From Natrinema amylolyticus_A (GTDB lineage Archaea; Halobacteriota; Halobacteria; Halobacteriales; Natrialbaceae): a stretch of 64,000 nucleotides of DNA. A program made the translations under genes and the position numbers. The DNA is taken from positions 434,001 through 498,000 of the forward strand of contig NZ_JBHUDI010000011.1 of assembly GCF_042678045.1 (NCBI RefSeq), read 5' to 3'. This document shows positions 8,857 through 17,188 of this stretch, piece by piece. Each line of letters starts with the position of its first letter. Position 1 is the stretch's first letter. The notes below the pieces were generated by a model, which made no database searches, was not told the DNA's origin, and saw only the letters and a list, made by a program, of their open reading frames with translations.

Positions 8857-8972
8857 ATAGTAAAAGCCTTCCGAAGCTACCCTTTCGCCATCGGATATCG
8901 CGGTCGTCTAGAGCCTGGCAACCGCCCTCCGTTCCCGTTGGCCGCCGCCTCGTTACGTCTCGATGAACGGCG

Positions 8973-9836
8973 TCACGTCCGCCGGTCCGGCAGCGCCCGC
9001 TTCGGCAAGATCTGCAGTTCGGGCTCGTACTCGACGGCCGCCTCGACGCCGAACACGTCGGCGAGCAACTGCTCGGTCACGACCTCCTCGGGCGGCCCCC
9101 AGTCGTAGAGTTCGCCGTCTTGCATAGCGATCAGATAGTCCGCGAACCGGGCCGCCTGCGAGATGTCGTGGAGGATCACGGCGACGGTGACGCCTCGCTC
9201 TTCGTTCAACTGGCGGATCGTCTCGAGGACGCGGAACTGGTGGTGGACGTCGAGGTAGGTCGTCGGCTCGTCGAGCAACAGTACGTCCGTATCCTGTGCC
9301 AGCACCATCGCGATCCAGGCCAGTTGCTTCTGACCGCCGCTGAGCTGGCCGAGTTCGGTCTCGCGGAGGTCGTCGATCCCCGCCAGTTCGATCGCGCGCT
9401 CGACCGCGTCGTGGTCCTCGTCGCTGACGCTCTCGAAGAAACTTCGATGCGGATAGCGCCCGTGATAGACGAGATCTTCGACGGTAATCGAGCCCAGCGA
9501 GTCGTTTTCCTGCGAGAGTACGCCGAGTTCGCGGGCCAGTTCCTTCTGGCTGAACGACTCGAGGGGCTCTCCGTGGATTTCGACCGTTCCCGTTGCTGGC
9601 TCGAGATGGTTCGAGAGCGCCTTCAGGAGCGTACTCTTCCCGCTGCCGTTCGGCCCCACGAGCGCGGTCACTGCTTCTTCAGGGATGTCGATGCGTGCAC
9701 AGTCAACGATGGTCTCGTCGGTCGTTGGGTAACTGAGCTCGAGGTCGTCGCCGATCAGTGCGCTCTCGACGGCGACGCCGTCGCCGTCGGTGATCCGGTC
9801 CCGTTCGCGGGTCGTATCCTGCCGTGTGCGTGCCAT
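8973..9836 (-). CDS. Iron/siderophore ABC transporter ATP-binding protein
   Basis: The 287-residue ATPase has Walker A GPNGSGKST at 61-69, Q-loop near 109, signature LSGGQKQ at 165-171 and Walker B VLLLDEP at 185-191 followed by the D-loop TTYLD. It groups with FecE/BtuD-type importer ATPases. Its start codon overlaps the permease stop (TAATG), so the two proteins are translated together as an operon. It powers uptake of the ligand captured by the lipoprotein encoded downstream. The first 20 residues are a polar extension, and translation may start slightly later. Confidence 0.92.
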   Translation of the reverse strand: MARTRQDTTRERDRITDGDGVAVESALIGDDLELSYPTTDETIVDCARIDIPEEAVTALVGPNGSGKSTLLKALSNHLEPATGTVEIHGEPLESFSQKELARELGVLSQENDSLGSITVEDLVYHGRYPHRSFFESVSDEDHDAVERAIELAGIDDLRETELGQLSGGQKQLAWIAMVLAQDTDVLLLDEPTTYLDVHHQFRVLETIRQLNEERGVTVAVILHDISQAARFADYLIAMQDGELYDWGPPEEVVTEQLLADVFGVEAAVEYEPELQILPKRALPDRRT

Positions 9837-10954
9837 TATAACTCACCCATCGACTGCTGTTTGCGCATCAGATAGAGGAAGTACGGACCGCCGAGCAGGC
9901 CGGTCACGACGCCGACGGGCAACTGTGTGCCGCTCAACGCGAGCCGTGCGCCGACGTCGGCGGTGACCAACAGTGCGGGGCCGGCGAAGAGACAGCCGAC
10001 CATTAGCCGCCGGTAGTCGCCACCGACCGTGTTCCGAACGATGTGCGGGACGACGAGGCCGAAGAAGCTGACGATACCCGCGACGGCGATCGCGACGCTG
10101 GCGGCCAGAATCGCGACCGCCGAGAGAAAAAATCGGACGCGCTCGACGCGCATCCCGAGCGACTGTGCGGTGCGTTCGCCAAGCAGAAGCACGTTCAGCT
10201 GCCGTGCGCCGGCGACGGCGATCGCGATCGAAACGATCGCCGGGACGATCGCGATTCGGACTTCGTCCCAACCGGTGCCCGTCAGCGAACCGGTGAGCCA
10301 GGCGACCGCCGTCTGGACGACGCCCAGATCGTCCGCGAAGAAGAACAGTCCCTGCTGAAGCGACTGGAAGACCATATTGACGATCACGCCCGCGAGCACG
10401 AGCCGGACAGGGCTCGTCCCGCCCTTCCAGGCGATCGTATAGACGACCACGAACGCGACCGTCCCGCCCAGCGCGGCGATCAGCGGCAGAAACGGCGAGA
10501 GGCCGCTGAAGACGACCAGTGTCGCCAGGACGGCGAATCCCGCGCCGGAGCTGACACCGAGTACGAACGGACTCGCCAGTTCGTTGCGCGTTACGGCCTG
10601 GAAGATCGCTCCCGAGATCGCAAGCGTCGCACCGGCGATGACCCCGACGAACACCCGCGGCAGCCGGAGGTTCCAGACGACGATGCTCGCGGTACTCATC
10701 TCCGGCAGTTCCGTCCCGAACAGGAACGCCGACCAGGTGTAGAGGTTGAACAGCACGTCGGGATCGAACACCGTGCGCCAGGCCTCGCGGATCGTCATCG
10801 AGTACTCTCCGAAGCTCACCTGGACGAGCCCGGCGACGACCGTGACGGCCATGCTCGCGAGACAAAAGAGGACGAGCCGCCCCGTCACCCATCCGCCTCG
10901 CCCCTCACGCTCCTGGGCGGACGCCTGCCCGCTGATCGACTGCGCTTCTGCCAT
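9836..10954 (-). CDS. FecCD-family iron/siderophore ABC transporter permease
   Basis: The 372-residue polytopic membrane protein has about ten hydrophobic helices. Family motifs include LRLPRVFVGVIAGATLAISG near residues 95-115, the LASPFVLGVSSGAGF block and the C-terminal GLVVPHIVRNTVG coupling region. It forms the channel of the importer as a homodimer. It is the first gene of the permease-ATPase operon, and its start is preceded by a DtxR-like operator at 10959-10974. Confidence 0.93.
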   Translation of the reverse strand: MAEAQSISGQASAQEREGRGGWVTGRLVLFCLASMAVTVVAGLVQVSFGEYSMTIREAWRTVFDPDVLFNLYTWSAFLFGTELPEMSTASIVVWNLRLPRVFVGVIAGATLAISGAIFQAVTRNELASPFVLGVSSGAGFAVLATLVVFSGLSPFLPLIAALGGTVAFVVVYTIAWKGGTSPVRLVLAGVIVNMVFQSLQQGLFFFADDLGVVQTAVAWLTGSLTGTGWDEVRIAIVPAIVSIAIAVAGARQLNVLLLGERTAQSLGMRVERVRFFLSAVAILAASVAIAVAGIVSFFGLVVPHIVRNTVGGDYRRLMVGCLFAGPALLVTADVGARLALSGTQLPVGVVTGLLGGPYFLYLMRKQQSMGEL

Positions 10955-10958
10955 CTGG

Positions 10959-10974
10959 TTTAGGTAGTCCTAAA
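10959..10974. promoter_or_regulatory. DtxR-type metal-repressor operator before the permease gene
   Basis: TTTAGGTAGTCCTAAA is a perfect 6-4-6 palindrome ending five bases before the start codon at 10954. Half-sites and spacing are identical to the site at 8841-8856; only the four central bases differ. This implies one iron-responsive repressor controls both transcription units. Confidence 0.75.
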
Positions 10975-11035
10975 AGACGTTTAGACGTTGCGATTGTCAG
11001 ACGTGCCGACAGTGGTCGCGAGACGCGAGAACGGG

Positions 11036-11446
11036 TTACTCGAGCAACTCGATCTCGTCGTCGCCGTGGGGCACCGCACAGATGAACGCGCCCGGCTCGT
11101 CGCCGTCGTTGCGGTACCAGTGGACCGTCCCGGCGGGAATGAAAAGCGAGTCACCAGCCTCGACCTCGTAGGTTTCGTCGCCGTCGACGGCTTCGCCGTC
11201 TGCTCGATGCGCCTCCGGCGCATCGCTGATGCCTACCGTGTACTCTCCCTCGAGGACGTACTGTTCGTGTTCGACCTCGTTGGTGTGTTTCGGCACTTCC
11301 CCGCCGGCCTCGAGGACGAACCGCCGGATCGCGAAGTTCGGCGCGCCGTGGTCGTCGTTGAGCAGAACGCCCTTCTCGAGGCCGTCGGCGGCGTCGACCG
11401 GCTCGTACTCGATCTCGTCGCTCCGTCGCAGGACTGGATCGGTCAT
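11036..11446 (-). CDS. Cupin-domain protein
   Basis: A 136-residue single-domain cupin. Motif 1 is GGEVPKHTNEVEHEQYVLEGE, with His and Glu ligands for a metal. Motif 2 is GDSLFIPAGTVHWYRN. The in-frame ATG at 11470 is less likely than 11446, where the MTDPVL start matches the usual cupin length. Function cannot be assigned beyond a metal-binding beta-barrel. It lies next to the iron importer but is not clearly in its operon. Confidence 0.8.
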   Translation of the reverse strand: MTDPVLRRSDEIEYEPVDAADGLEKGVLLNDDHGAPNFAIRRFVLEAGGEVPKHTNEVEHEQYVLEGEYTVGISDAPEAHRADGEAVDGDETYEVEAGDSLFIPAGTVHWYRNDGDEPGAFICAVPHGDDEIELLE

Positions 11447-11497
11447 ACCTCGAATCGGTGCCGGAGCCACAAAATCGTCCGGGTCGCTGGCTGCAGG

Positions 11498-11620
11498 TTA
11501 CGACAGCAGTCGTCGAAACCTCGAGAGGAGATACCACAGCCCGCTGATGGATCCACAGACGACGAGGTTGAACAGCAAGATGACGAACTCGATGGGTCCC
11601 ATCGTTGCCAGGATCGTCAT
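11498..11620 (-). CDS. Small single-span membrane protein (40 residues)
   Basis: From ATG at 11620 the frame reads MTILATMGPIEFVILLFNLV and continues through a hydrophobic helix to a short basic tail (SRFRRLLS) before TAA. The positive C-terminus and about 24-residue hydrophobic core are those of a one-helix membrane protein with the tail in the cytoplasm. It lies between the cupin and cold shock genes on the same strand. No family was recognised and expression is not shown. Confidence 0.5.
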   Translation of the reverse strand: MTILATMGPIEFVILLFNLVVCGSISGLWYLLSRFRRLLS

Positions 11621-11764
11621 AGACGACCTGTTGCTGGCCTCTCCCACCATCGTGTCGATATGCTAACCGCTCGGCGATCTCGTGGCGTGTCGTCACCGAC
11701 GACGGCGCTGTCGCTCAGCGGTGTAAAATACTGCAGTCAAGAGTCGATACCGTACGAATCCGCC

Positions 11765-11959
11765 TTACAGGCGCTCGACGTTCGTCGCGCGCGGGCCCTT
11801 AGGGGCCTGCTCGATGTCGAACTCGAGCTCCTGACCTTCTTCTAGGTCCGGGCCGCCGATGTCTTCCATGTGGAAGAAAACGTCGTCGTCCGCGTCCTCA
11901 GTCTCGATGAATCCGTAGCCGCCAGTGTCGTTGAAGAAATCAACGGTTCCTTTCGCCAT
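11765..11959 (-). CDS. cspA: Cold shock protein CspA family
   Basis: The 64-residue protein consists of one cold shock domain: the start MAKGTVDFFNDTGGYGFI contains the RNP1-like KGxVxFFNxxxGYGFI pattern, and DVFFHMEDI is RNP2. It binds single-stranded RNA/DNA. The frame is open far upstream to 12202, but the ATG at 11959 gives the standard length and start. The acidic content is a normal haloarchaeal adaptation. Confidence 0.95.
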   Translation of the reverse strand: MAKGTVDFFNDTGGYGFIETEDADDDVFFHMEDIGGPDLEEGQELEFDIEQAPKGPRATNVERL

Positions 11960-12071
11960 TGCTTCTAAAGAGAACGGCCGGGGACTGATAAACCCTCCGA
12001 CTCGACTCGCATCGAGAAGACGGGCGGGAGAGAGCTTCTCGATCGGCGATTCGGCGATTCTGCCGAGTGAG

Positions 12072-12290
12072 TCAGACGTTCTCACCGTCTTCGAGTCGCT
12101 GGATCGAAATCGAGACGAAATACACCAGCATGAACACGAAGAACCCGCCCGCGAGCCCGACGAGTTCGACGGTGCCGACGCCGTCGGGGTCGATGATGGC
12201 AACCGCCGCCATCCCGATTACAAATACTGCGATGATGAAGGCCCCGACGGCGTAGTAGAAGCCGAGATCCGACTCGAGGTACTCTCGCAT
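12072..12290 (-). CDS. Small two-helix membrane protein
   Basis: The 72-residue protein has two hydrophobic segments (about 12-33 and 42-63) joined by a short acidic loop IDPDGVGT. It is flanked by polar ends (MREYLESD and QRLEDGENV). No named family was recognised. It lies between cspA and the carbonic anhydrase gene on the same strand. Confidence 0.7.
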   Translation of the reverse strand: MREYLESDLGFYYAVGAFIIAVFVIGMAAVAIIDPDGVGTVELVGLAGGFFVFMLVYFVSISIQRLEDGENV

Positions 12291-12380
12291 ATGCCGTCAT
12301 TTCGACGCGACCAGCAAAACGGTACCGACGTTCGGTTCGGGAGAGACGCCGGCGTGTGGCGTCGTCGCCTGCTGTGCTGT

Positions 12381-13082
12381 CTATGCGAGCAGGCGACGAA
12401 CCGCGTCCGCGTACTCGTCGGGAACCCGTTCAACGATCGCGTCCGGGTCCGTCTCGCCGTCGTAGTTGACGAGATAGGTGCGGCCGCCGTCGTCGCCGTA
12501 GATCCCCTGGAAATCGTAGACGAAGCCGTAGACGGCGACGTCGTCGGGGACGTCCGCGGCCTCGCGCAGGAACTGGACTTGCGTGTCGACGTTGTACTCG
12601 ACGAGCTGATTGATGACCGTCTCGTCGTCCGCGTCGGTGTCGATCTGGCCACTCTCGATGGCCTCTTCGACGACCGGCACGAGCAAGTCGACCCACTTGT
12701 CGACCCCCTGTGGGCCGGGCATATCACCGCCGGTTGCGACCTGGTAGGCGGCGGTGACGGCACCACAGCCGGTGTGGCCGACGACGACCGCGACCTCGGT
12801 GTCGGTGTGTGCGATCGGATACAGCATCCCGCCGTTGACGATCAGGTCGCCGTCGACCTCGTCCCAGACCTGATTGCCGATGTTACTGGGTGTAAAGATC
12901 GTCCCGGGCTCGTCGGCGTCCCACATGCCGACCTGCGGAACGCGCGAGTCCGAACAGCAAACCGAGACGACGTCAGGCTGTTGACCGTCCTGTACGTCGG
13001 CGAAGTGGTCGTCTGCGAGGCCGGCAACGTGGCGCTGGTTCCCGGCGAGCAACTCCTCGAGGACGTCCTGTTCCGTGTCCAT
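12381..13082 (-). CDS. Beta-class carbonic anhydrase
   Basis: The 233-residue protein has the diagnostic zinc site of beta carbonic anhydrases: CSDSR with Cys43, Asp45 and Arg47, and HTGCG with His103 and Cys106. It interconverts CO2 and bicarbonate in the cytoplasm. The start at 13082 (MDTEQDVLEEL) fits the family; an in-frame ATG at 13109 would add nine residues. The C-terminal part (YGFVYDFQGIYG) is the usual dimer edge strand. Confidence 0.93.
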   Translation of the reverse strand: MDTEQDVLEELLAGNQRHVAGLADDHFADVQDGQQPDVVSVCCSDSRVPQVGMWDADEPGTIFTPSNIGNQVWDEVDGDLIVNGGMLYPIAHTDTEVAVVVGHTGCGAVTAAYQVATGGDMPGPQGVDKWVDLLVPVVEEAIESGQIDTDADDETVINQLVEYNVDTQVQFLREAADVPDDVAVYGFVYDFQGIYGDDGGRTYLVNYDGETDPDAIVERVPDEYADAVRRLLA

Positions 13083-13141
13083 ATGAGACACAGGCGCAAT
13101 GGTAGCCAAAACGATTACGTTCCATTCCGAGGCCGCGCTTC

Positions 13142-13224
13142 ATACGAACTACTGTCGGTCATGTCCGGCGCATCCGCGACCCGTCCTGCGGATTCGCCGG
13201 GACATCGGGACAGCAGGCCGTACC
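13142..13224. repeat. Palindromic repeat family A, copy 3
   Basis: Starts ATACGAACTACTGT and ends ACAGCAGGCCGTACC, with the core GTCCGGCGCATCCGCGACCC ... GGATTCGCCGGGAC. It lies upstream of the carbonic anhydrase start and downstream of the ABC-2 permease stop, beside a fragment of family B. Confidence 0.75.
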
Positions 13225-13238
13225 AGACACCGACGCAG

Positions 13239-13266
13239 GGCCATCGTGCGATCGAGTGTGCAGTGC
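13239..13266. repeat. Palindromic repeat family B, right-end fragment
   Basis: CGTGCGATCGAGTGTGCAGTG followed by CTATTATA resembles the right half of the family-B copies at 15342 and 53035. The left half is missing. It ends directly before the stop codon region of the ABC-2 permease gene. Confidence 0.5.
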
Positions 13267-13273
13267 TATTATA

Positions 13274-14068
13274 TCAGTCGGTCAGCCCGTAGCCGGTCTT
13301 GAACAGGTAGACGTCGATTCCCACGACGACCACGGTAAGCACAGCCAGCACAGCGAGCGACACGAGCGGCATGATTCCCTCGTAGCTGGCCGGTGCGACC
13401 TGCACCAGATCCGAGTAGCCGAGGAAGCCGTATCGGACGCTGTCGACCATCAACACCATCGGGTTCAGCAACGAGACCTGCTGCCAGATTCCCGGCAGGG
13501 TCTCGAGGGAGTAGAACACCGCGCCGAAGAAGACCAGCGGCCGGATGATGAACTGGTTCATCACGGTCAGATCGTCGAAGTCCCGTGCGACTAGGCCGCC
13601 GATGATCCCGAAGCCGGCGAACAACGCCGTGATGACGACCAGCGTGACGAGCAGGTAGAGTGGGTGCTCGACCGAGATCGCGGTAAAGGCGCGGCCGACC
13701 GCGGCGATGATGAGGCCGACGATGATCCCCCGCACCGCGCTGGCACCGACGTAGGCGACGACCATCTCGCCGTAGGACAGCGGCGAGGTCAGCGTCTCGT
13801 GAATGTACTCGTTCCAGCGGCCGTGGAAGATCGAGAACGAGGCGTTCTCGAAGGCGTTCGAGATCGCACCCAGTACGATGAGGCCGGGCACGATGAAGAG
13901 GATGTAGGGAAAACCGGCGATCTCGTCGATCCGATTGCCCAGAATCACACCGAAAACGGAGAAGTAGAGCACGTTCGTGATCGCCGGCGGCATGAACGTG
14001 TTCTTGGGACGGCGGACGAACCGCAGCACCTCGCGCCGGAAGAGCGCACGGAAACCGACCGAGAGCAT
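13274..14068 (-). CDS. ABC-2 type transporter permease
   Basis: A 264-residue membrane protein with six hydrophobic helices. It has the ABC-2 signature layout: a cytosolic amphipathic start (FRREVLRFVRRPKNTFMPP), then helices including VLYFSVFGVILG and the conserved LYSLETLPGIWQ loop near residue 200. It pairs with the ATPase encoded just upstream; start and stop codons overlap (TGATG), so the genes form an operon. The system exports an unknown substrate, such as a drug, lipid or polysaccharide. Confidence 0.92.
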   Translation of the reverse strand: MLSVGFRALFRREVLRFVRRPKNTFMPPAITNVLYFSVFGVILGNRIDEIAGFPYILFIVPGLIVLGAISNAFENASFSIFHGRWNEYIHETLTSPLSYGEMVVAYVGASAVRGIIVGLIIAAVGRAFTAISVEHPLYLLVTLVVITALFAGFGIIGGLVARDFDDLTVMNQFIIRPLVFFGAVFYSLETLPGIWQQVSLLNPMVLMVDSVRYGFLGYSDLVQVAPASYEGIMPLVSLAVLAVLTVVVVGIDVYLFKTGYGLTD

Positions 14069-15087
14069 CAGGCGACCCCCTCCTGTTCTCGCTTCGATGG
14101 GCTGTCCGTCTCGCTCGTTTCGGGCTCATCACTGCCGCTCGCGCTCTCGGCCGTCGAGCGGGTTACGGATCGATCCTCTCGTTCGGTCAGATCGACGAAG
14201 ATCTCCTCGAGCGAGGTCCGGGTGATCTCGAGGTCGGCAATCTCGTACCCTCTCGCTTCGAGGTCGTTGAGCAAGCGCGGGGCGATCGACCCGCCGTCGT
14301 CGACGCGGACCTCGAGCCGGTCTCCGGACACCGTCGTCTCGTGTGCGTAGGGACCGAGTTCGGGTGCGCTGGTCGGTGTGGACTCGAGGCCGACGGCGAC
14401 CGTGTCCGTCCCGCGTCCTTTCAGTTCGTCCGGGGTCGCGACGGTTACTTTCCGACCCTCGTTCATGATCGCGACGCGATCACAGAGGCGTTCGGCCTCC
14501 TCGATGTAGTGGGTGGTCAGCAGGATCGTCGTCCCCTCCTCGTTGAGTTCGGTCACGAGCTCCCAGAGGTCGTGACGAAGCTGGACGTCGACGCCGGCGG
14601 TCGGTTCGTCCAGAATCAACAGATCGGGGTCGGTAACGAGGGCGCGAGCGAGCAACAGGCGGCGTTTCATCCCGCCGGAGAGCCAGTCGAACCGTTCGTT
14701 GCGCTTGTCGTAGATCCCGACGCGTTTGAGCACTTCGTCGGCCCGTTCGGCGGCCTCGTCCTCGGGAATCCCGTGGTAGCCGGCTTTGTGCATCAGCACT
14801 TCCTTGATCGGAAAGAAGCGATCGACGTTGAACTCCTGGGGAGCCACCCCGATCGCATCCCGGGCCTGCTGGTAGTCGTCCTCGACGTCGTAGCCGAAGA
14901 CGCGTGCCTCGCCGCCGGTCTTGCGAACCAGTCCGACTAGCGTGTTGATAAAGGTCGTCTTCCCCGCCCCGTTGGGGCCGAGGAGGCCGAAGAACTCGCC
15001 TTCCTCGACCGTCAGCGACAGTTCCTGGAGGGCGCGTAACTCCCCATACTCTTTGACGAGATCGACGGTCTCGATGGCCGGTGGCAT
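14068..15087 (-). CDS. ABC-2 type transporter ATP-binding protein
   Basis: The 339-residue ATPase begins MPPAIETVDLVKEYGELRAL. Walker A GPNGAGKTT is at 37-45, followed by the signature LSGGMKRRL and Walker B DLLILDEPTAGVD. After about residue 220 comes a C-terminal regulatory extension typical of DrrA/CcmA-like exporters, ending in a low-complexity acidic tail. The frame is open to 15150, but the 15087 start matches the conserved N-terminus. It is co-transcribed with the permease. Confidence 0.93.
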   Translation of the reverse strand: MPPAIETVDLVKEYGELRALQELSLTVEEGEFFGLLGPNGAGKTTFINTLVGLVRKTGGEARVFGYDVEDDYQQARDAIGVAPQEFNVDRFFPIKEVLMHKAGYHGIPEDEAAERADEVLKRVGIYDKRNERFDWLSGGMKRRLLLARALVTDPDLLILDEPTAGVDVQLRHDLWELVTELNEEGTTILLTTHYIEEAERLCDRVAIMNEGRKVTVATPDELKGRGTDTVAVGLESTPTSAPELGPYAHETTVSGDRLEVRVDDGGSIAPRLLNDLEARGYEIADLEITRTSLEEIFVDLTEREDRSVTRSTAESASGSDEPETSETDSPSKREQEGVA

Positions 15088-15278
15088 CGATACAGGGTCA
15101 GCCCCGGCTACGGTTAAACCGTTTGTTCGCAGTATTCCTCGCTGCAACACGTGTGTTGACTCGATTCACGCTACCGGTTGCGTGTCACCGTGGTGTTCAC
15201 ACCACGACGTTTCCTGCCGCCGGCGACTGTTCGCGTGCGATCGGCGAGTAACTCGAGTCCGGGTCCACAGACTGTCTC

Positions 15279-15341
15279 ATACGGACGTCTCTCAGTCAGT
15301 GTCGGCGCACCCGCGACCCGTCATGCGGGTGCGCCGAGAAC
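15279..15341. repeat. Palindromic repeat family A, copy 4, left part (split by family B)
   Basis: CATACGGACGTCT and the complete core GTCGGCGCACCCGCGACCCG ... CGGGTGCGCCGAGAAC match family A, but the right arm is missing here. A family-B element starts at 15342, and a family-A right arm (AGCAGCCCGTCTCAG) appears only after it, at 15428-15445. The copy is therefore interrupted. The remaining 190 bases up to the ABC ATPase start (15088-15278) hold no recognised feature. Confidence 0.75.
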
Positions 15342-15425
15342 TATAGTAACAACTGAAACGATTCACACACTGATCGCACAGCCCTCGTGCGATCAGGTGT
15401 ACAGTGACTTTCAGTAGCTACGATA
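15342..15425. repeat. Palindromic repeat family B, copy 1 (nested in family A)
   Basis: 84 bases with imperfect terminal inverted repeats TATAGTAACAACTGAAA and its partner TTTCAGTAGCTACGATA. Inside is a perfect 10-base stem CTGATCGCAC/GTGCGATCAG with loop AGCCCTC. The second copy at 53035 has the same length and structure. Confidence 0.75.
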
Positions 15426-15445
15426 CTGATAGCAGCCCGTCTCAG
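15426..15445. repeat. Palindromic repeat family A, copy 4, right arm
   Basis: CTGATAGCAGCCCGTCTCAG corresponds to the right terminus of family A (compare ACAGCAGACCGTATCAG at 3652-3668). It lies directly after the nested family-B element and overlaps the stop codon of the site-2 protease gene. Confidence 0.65.
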
Positions 15446-16617
15446 TCGGCGGCTCCCGGTCGCCCGGAGAAGGCGACGGCACCGCTTTGCTGGACGATGT
15501 CGAGGGCAGTCATCACGTCGGTCCGCGAGATCAGCCCCACGAGATTGTCGTCCTCGACGACGAGCAGGCGGCCGATATCGTGTTTTTGCATCCGCTCGAT
15601 GGCCGTCATCGCGTCCGAATCGGGCGTGATCGTCTCCAGGTCCGTCGTCATCACGTCCTCGACGGTGTACGCATCGCGCTCGACCGGCTCGACTGCGCGT
15701 GCATCGCTCAGGGTCACGAGACCGACGAGGCGCTCGCCGTCGAACGCGTCGTTCTCGACGACCGGATACCCCGTGTGGCGTTCGGTAAACATCCGCTGGA
15801 TCAGCTCCGCGATCGTTGTGCCGGGTTTGACGGTGTGGAGATCGCTCACCGGCGTCATAATGTCGCTGACGGTGATGTCCTGGAAGGCGGCTTTCATCGT
15901 CACCTGCTGGGCCTCGCCCGAGGCAGCGATAAAGACGAAGAAGGCGACGCCGATGAGGATGATGTTGAACGAGAGGAGGCCGAACAGGCCCATGGCGATG
16001 GCAAACAGCTTGCCGATGCTGGCGGCTTGCTGGGTCGCCCGTGCGTATGGTTGGTTGCGAGCCAGTAGCGCTCGCAGTACCCGGCCGCCGTCCATCGGGA
16101 ACGCTGGAATCATGTTGAAGAAGGCGAGCGCGACGTTGAGAACCGCCAGGTAGCCGAGGACGAACCGTGCGCCGCTGAGGGTCGTGGGGATCACCGAAAA
16201 GAGCGCGTAGGAGCCGACGCCGACCAGGATACTGACGATCGGCCCGGCGACGGCGATAGTCAGCTCTTGGCGCCAGTCTTCAGGCATCTCGGAGAAAGCG
16301 GCGATGCCGCCGAACAGCCAGAGTGTGATCGAGTCGATCGGAAAGCCGAACCGCTGGGCGGTCAGCGAGTGCCCGAGTTCGTGAAGCACGACGCCGACGA
16401 ACAGACCGACTGCCGCAGCTAGCCCGAGAATCCACGGCATCGGGCCGGCGCTGATCGCACCGATATCGATCCCCGCCGCGAGTCCGTCGTTCAGCAGTCC
16501 TGCGACGTCCCCGATCTGTGCGCCGATGATGTACGCGAACAGCGGGAGCACCAGTAGGAACGTCAAATCCAACTTGATCGGGATACCGAACAGGGACCCG
16601 ATCCGGAAGCTTCTCAT
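15442..16617 (-). CDS. Site-2 protease family (M50) metalloprotease with two CBS domains
   Basis: The 391-residue protein starts MRSFRIGSLFGIPIKLDLT, the conserved first strand of the family. Membrane helices carry the zinc motif HELGH (79-83) and the second-ligand motif NMIPAFPMDGGR (168-179, Asp176). After the last helix (about 225-245) two CBS domains follow (ITVSDIMTPV... and YTVEDVMTTDL...), which usually sense adenine nucleotides and regulate the protease. It cleaves membrane-embedded substrates that are unknown here. The frame is open to 16710, but 16617 fits the family. Confidence 0.93.
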   Translation of the reverse strand: MRSFRIGSLFGIPIKLDLTFLLVLPLFAYIIGAQIGDVAGLLNDGLAAGIDIGAISAGPMPWILGLAAAVGLFVGVVLHELGHSLTAQRFGFPIDSITLWLFGGIAAFSEMPEDWRQELTIAVAGPIVSILVGVGSYALFSVIPTTLSGARFVLGYLAVLNVALAFFNMIPAFPMDGGRVLRALLARNQPYARATQQAASIGKLFAIAMGLFGLLSFNIILIGVAFFVFIAASGEAQQVTMKAAFQDITVSDIMTPVSDLHTVKPGTTIAELIQRMFTERHTGYPVVENDAFDGERLVGLVTLSDARAVEPVERDAYTVEDVMTTDLETITPDSDAMTAIERMQKHDIGRLLVVEDDNLVGLISRTDVMTALDIVQQSGAVAFSGRPGAAD

Positions 16618-16861
16618 ACACTTCTCTTGCGGCGGCGAACCCTTAAACACGCCGTCGAACCGACACCACAGCACCCGCCTACAGCCAGTGCTCGAGCAAG
16701 CAGCGCTCACTCAGATCCTTCTCCCCTCTGTAGTGGTAGCACTGATCATGTCTCCTGTGACCATGCACCTTTGATAGATATAACCATCCTAATATCTACT
16801 AACCACCATATATTTTCTACCCCATAGATTTATACGGAAGTTCGTGGATTATGTTAGTACG

Positions 16862-17101
16862 ATGATGGAACTAACCCACGACACCGATCCGGCTGGCATC
16901 CCGTCCGAACTCGATTCCGCGCAGGCGAAACTCGTCTACTTCTACCTCGAGGCGTCCGAGGGCGCGACCGCGACCGATCTCCATCAGTCACTGGGACTCC
17001 CGAAACTGGCGATCCTGAGCGTCATCAACTCGCTTGCGAGTCAGGGACTCGTCGAGCAGCTCGATGCCGAGTACGTTACGGCCGACTCGGTTCAGGTCTA
17101 G
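16862..17101 (+). CDS. Small winged-helix DNA-binding protein
   Basis: About 79 residues. LDSAQAKLVYFYLEASEGATATDL-HQSLGLPKLAILSVINSLASQGLVEQ is a classical winged helix-turn-helix in the style of MarR/TrmB N-termini. Three nearby ATGs are possible (16844, 16862, 16865). A TATA-like TTTATACGG at about 16830 favours a near-leaderless start at the later ones. It may be an autonomous regulator. It precedes rpl10e, but a gap of 87 bases suggests separate transcription. Confidence 0.75.
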   Translation: MMELTHDTDPAGIPSELDSAQAKLVYFYLEASEGATATDLHQSLGLPKLAILSVINSLASQGLVEQLDAEYVTADSVQV

Positions 17102-17188
17102 GGCGGGGCTATCCTTGGACCGCCCGACGCGGCGCTTCGAAGCCTTTATCCGCGCGGTGGGCCTCCGTTTTCACAAGTAACCACAACC

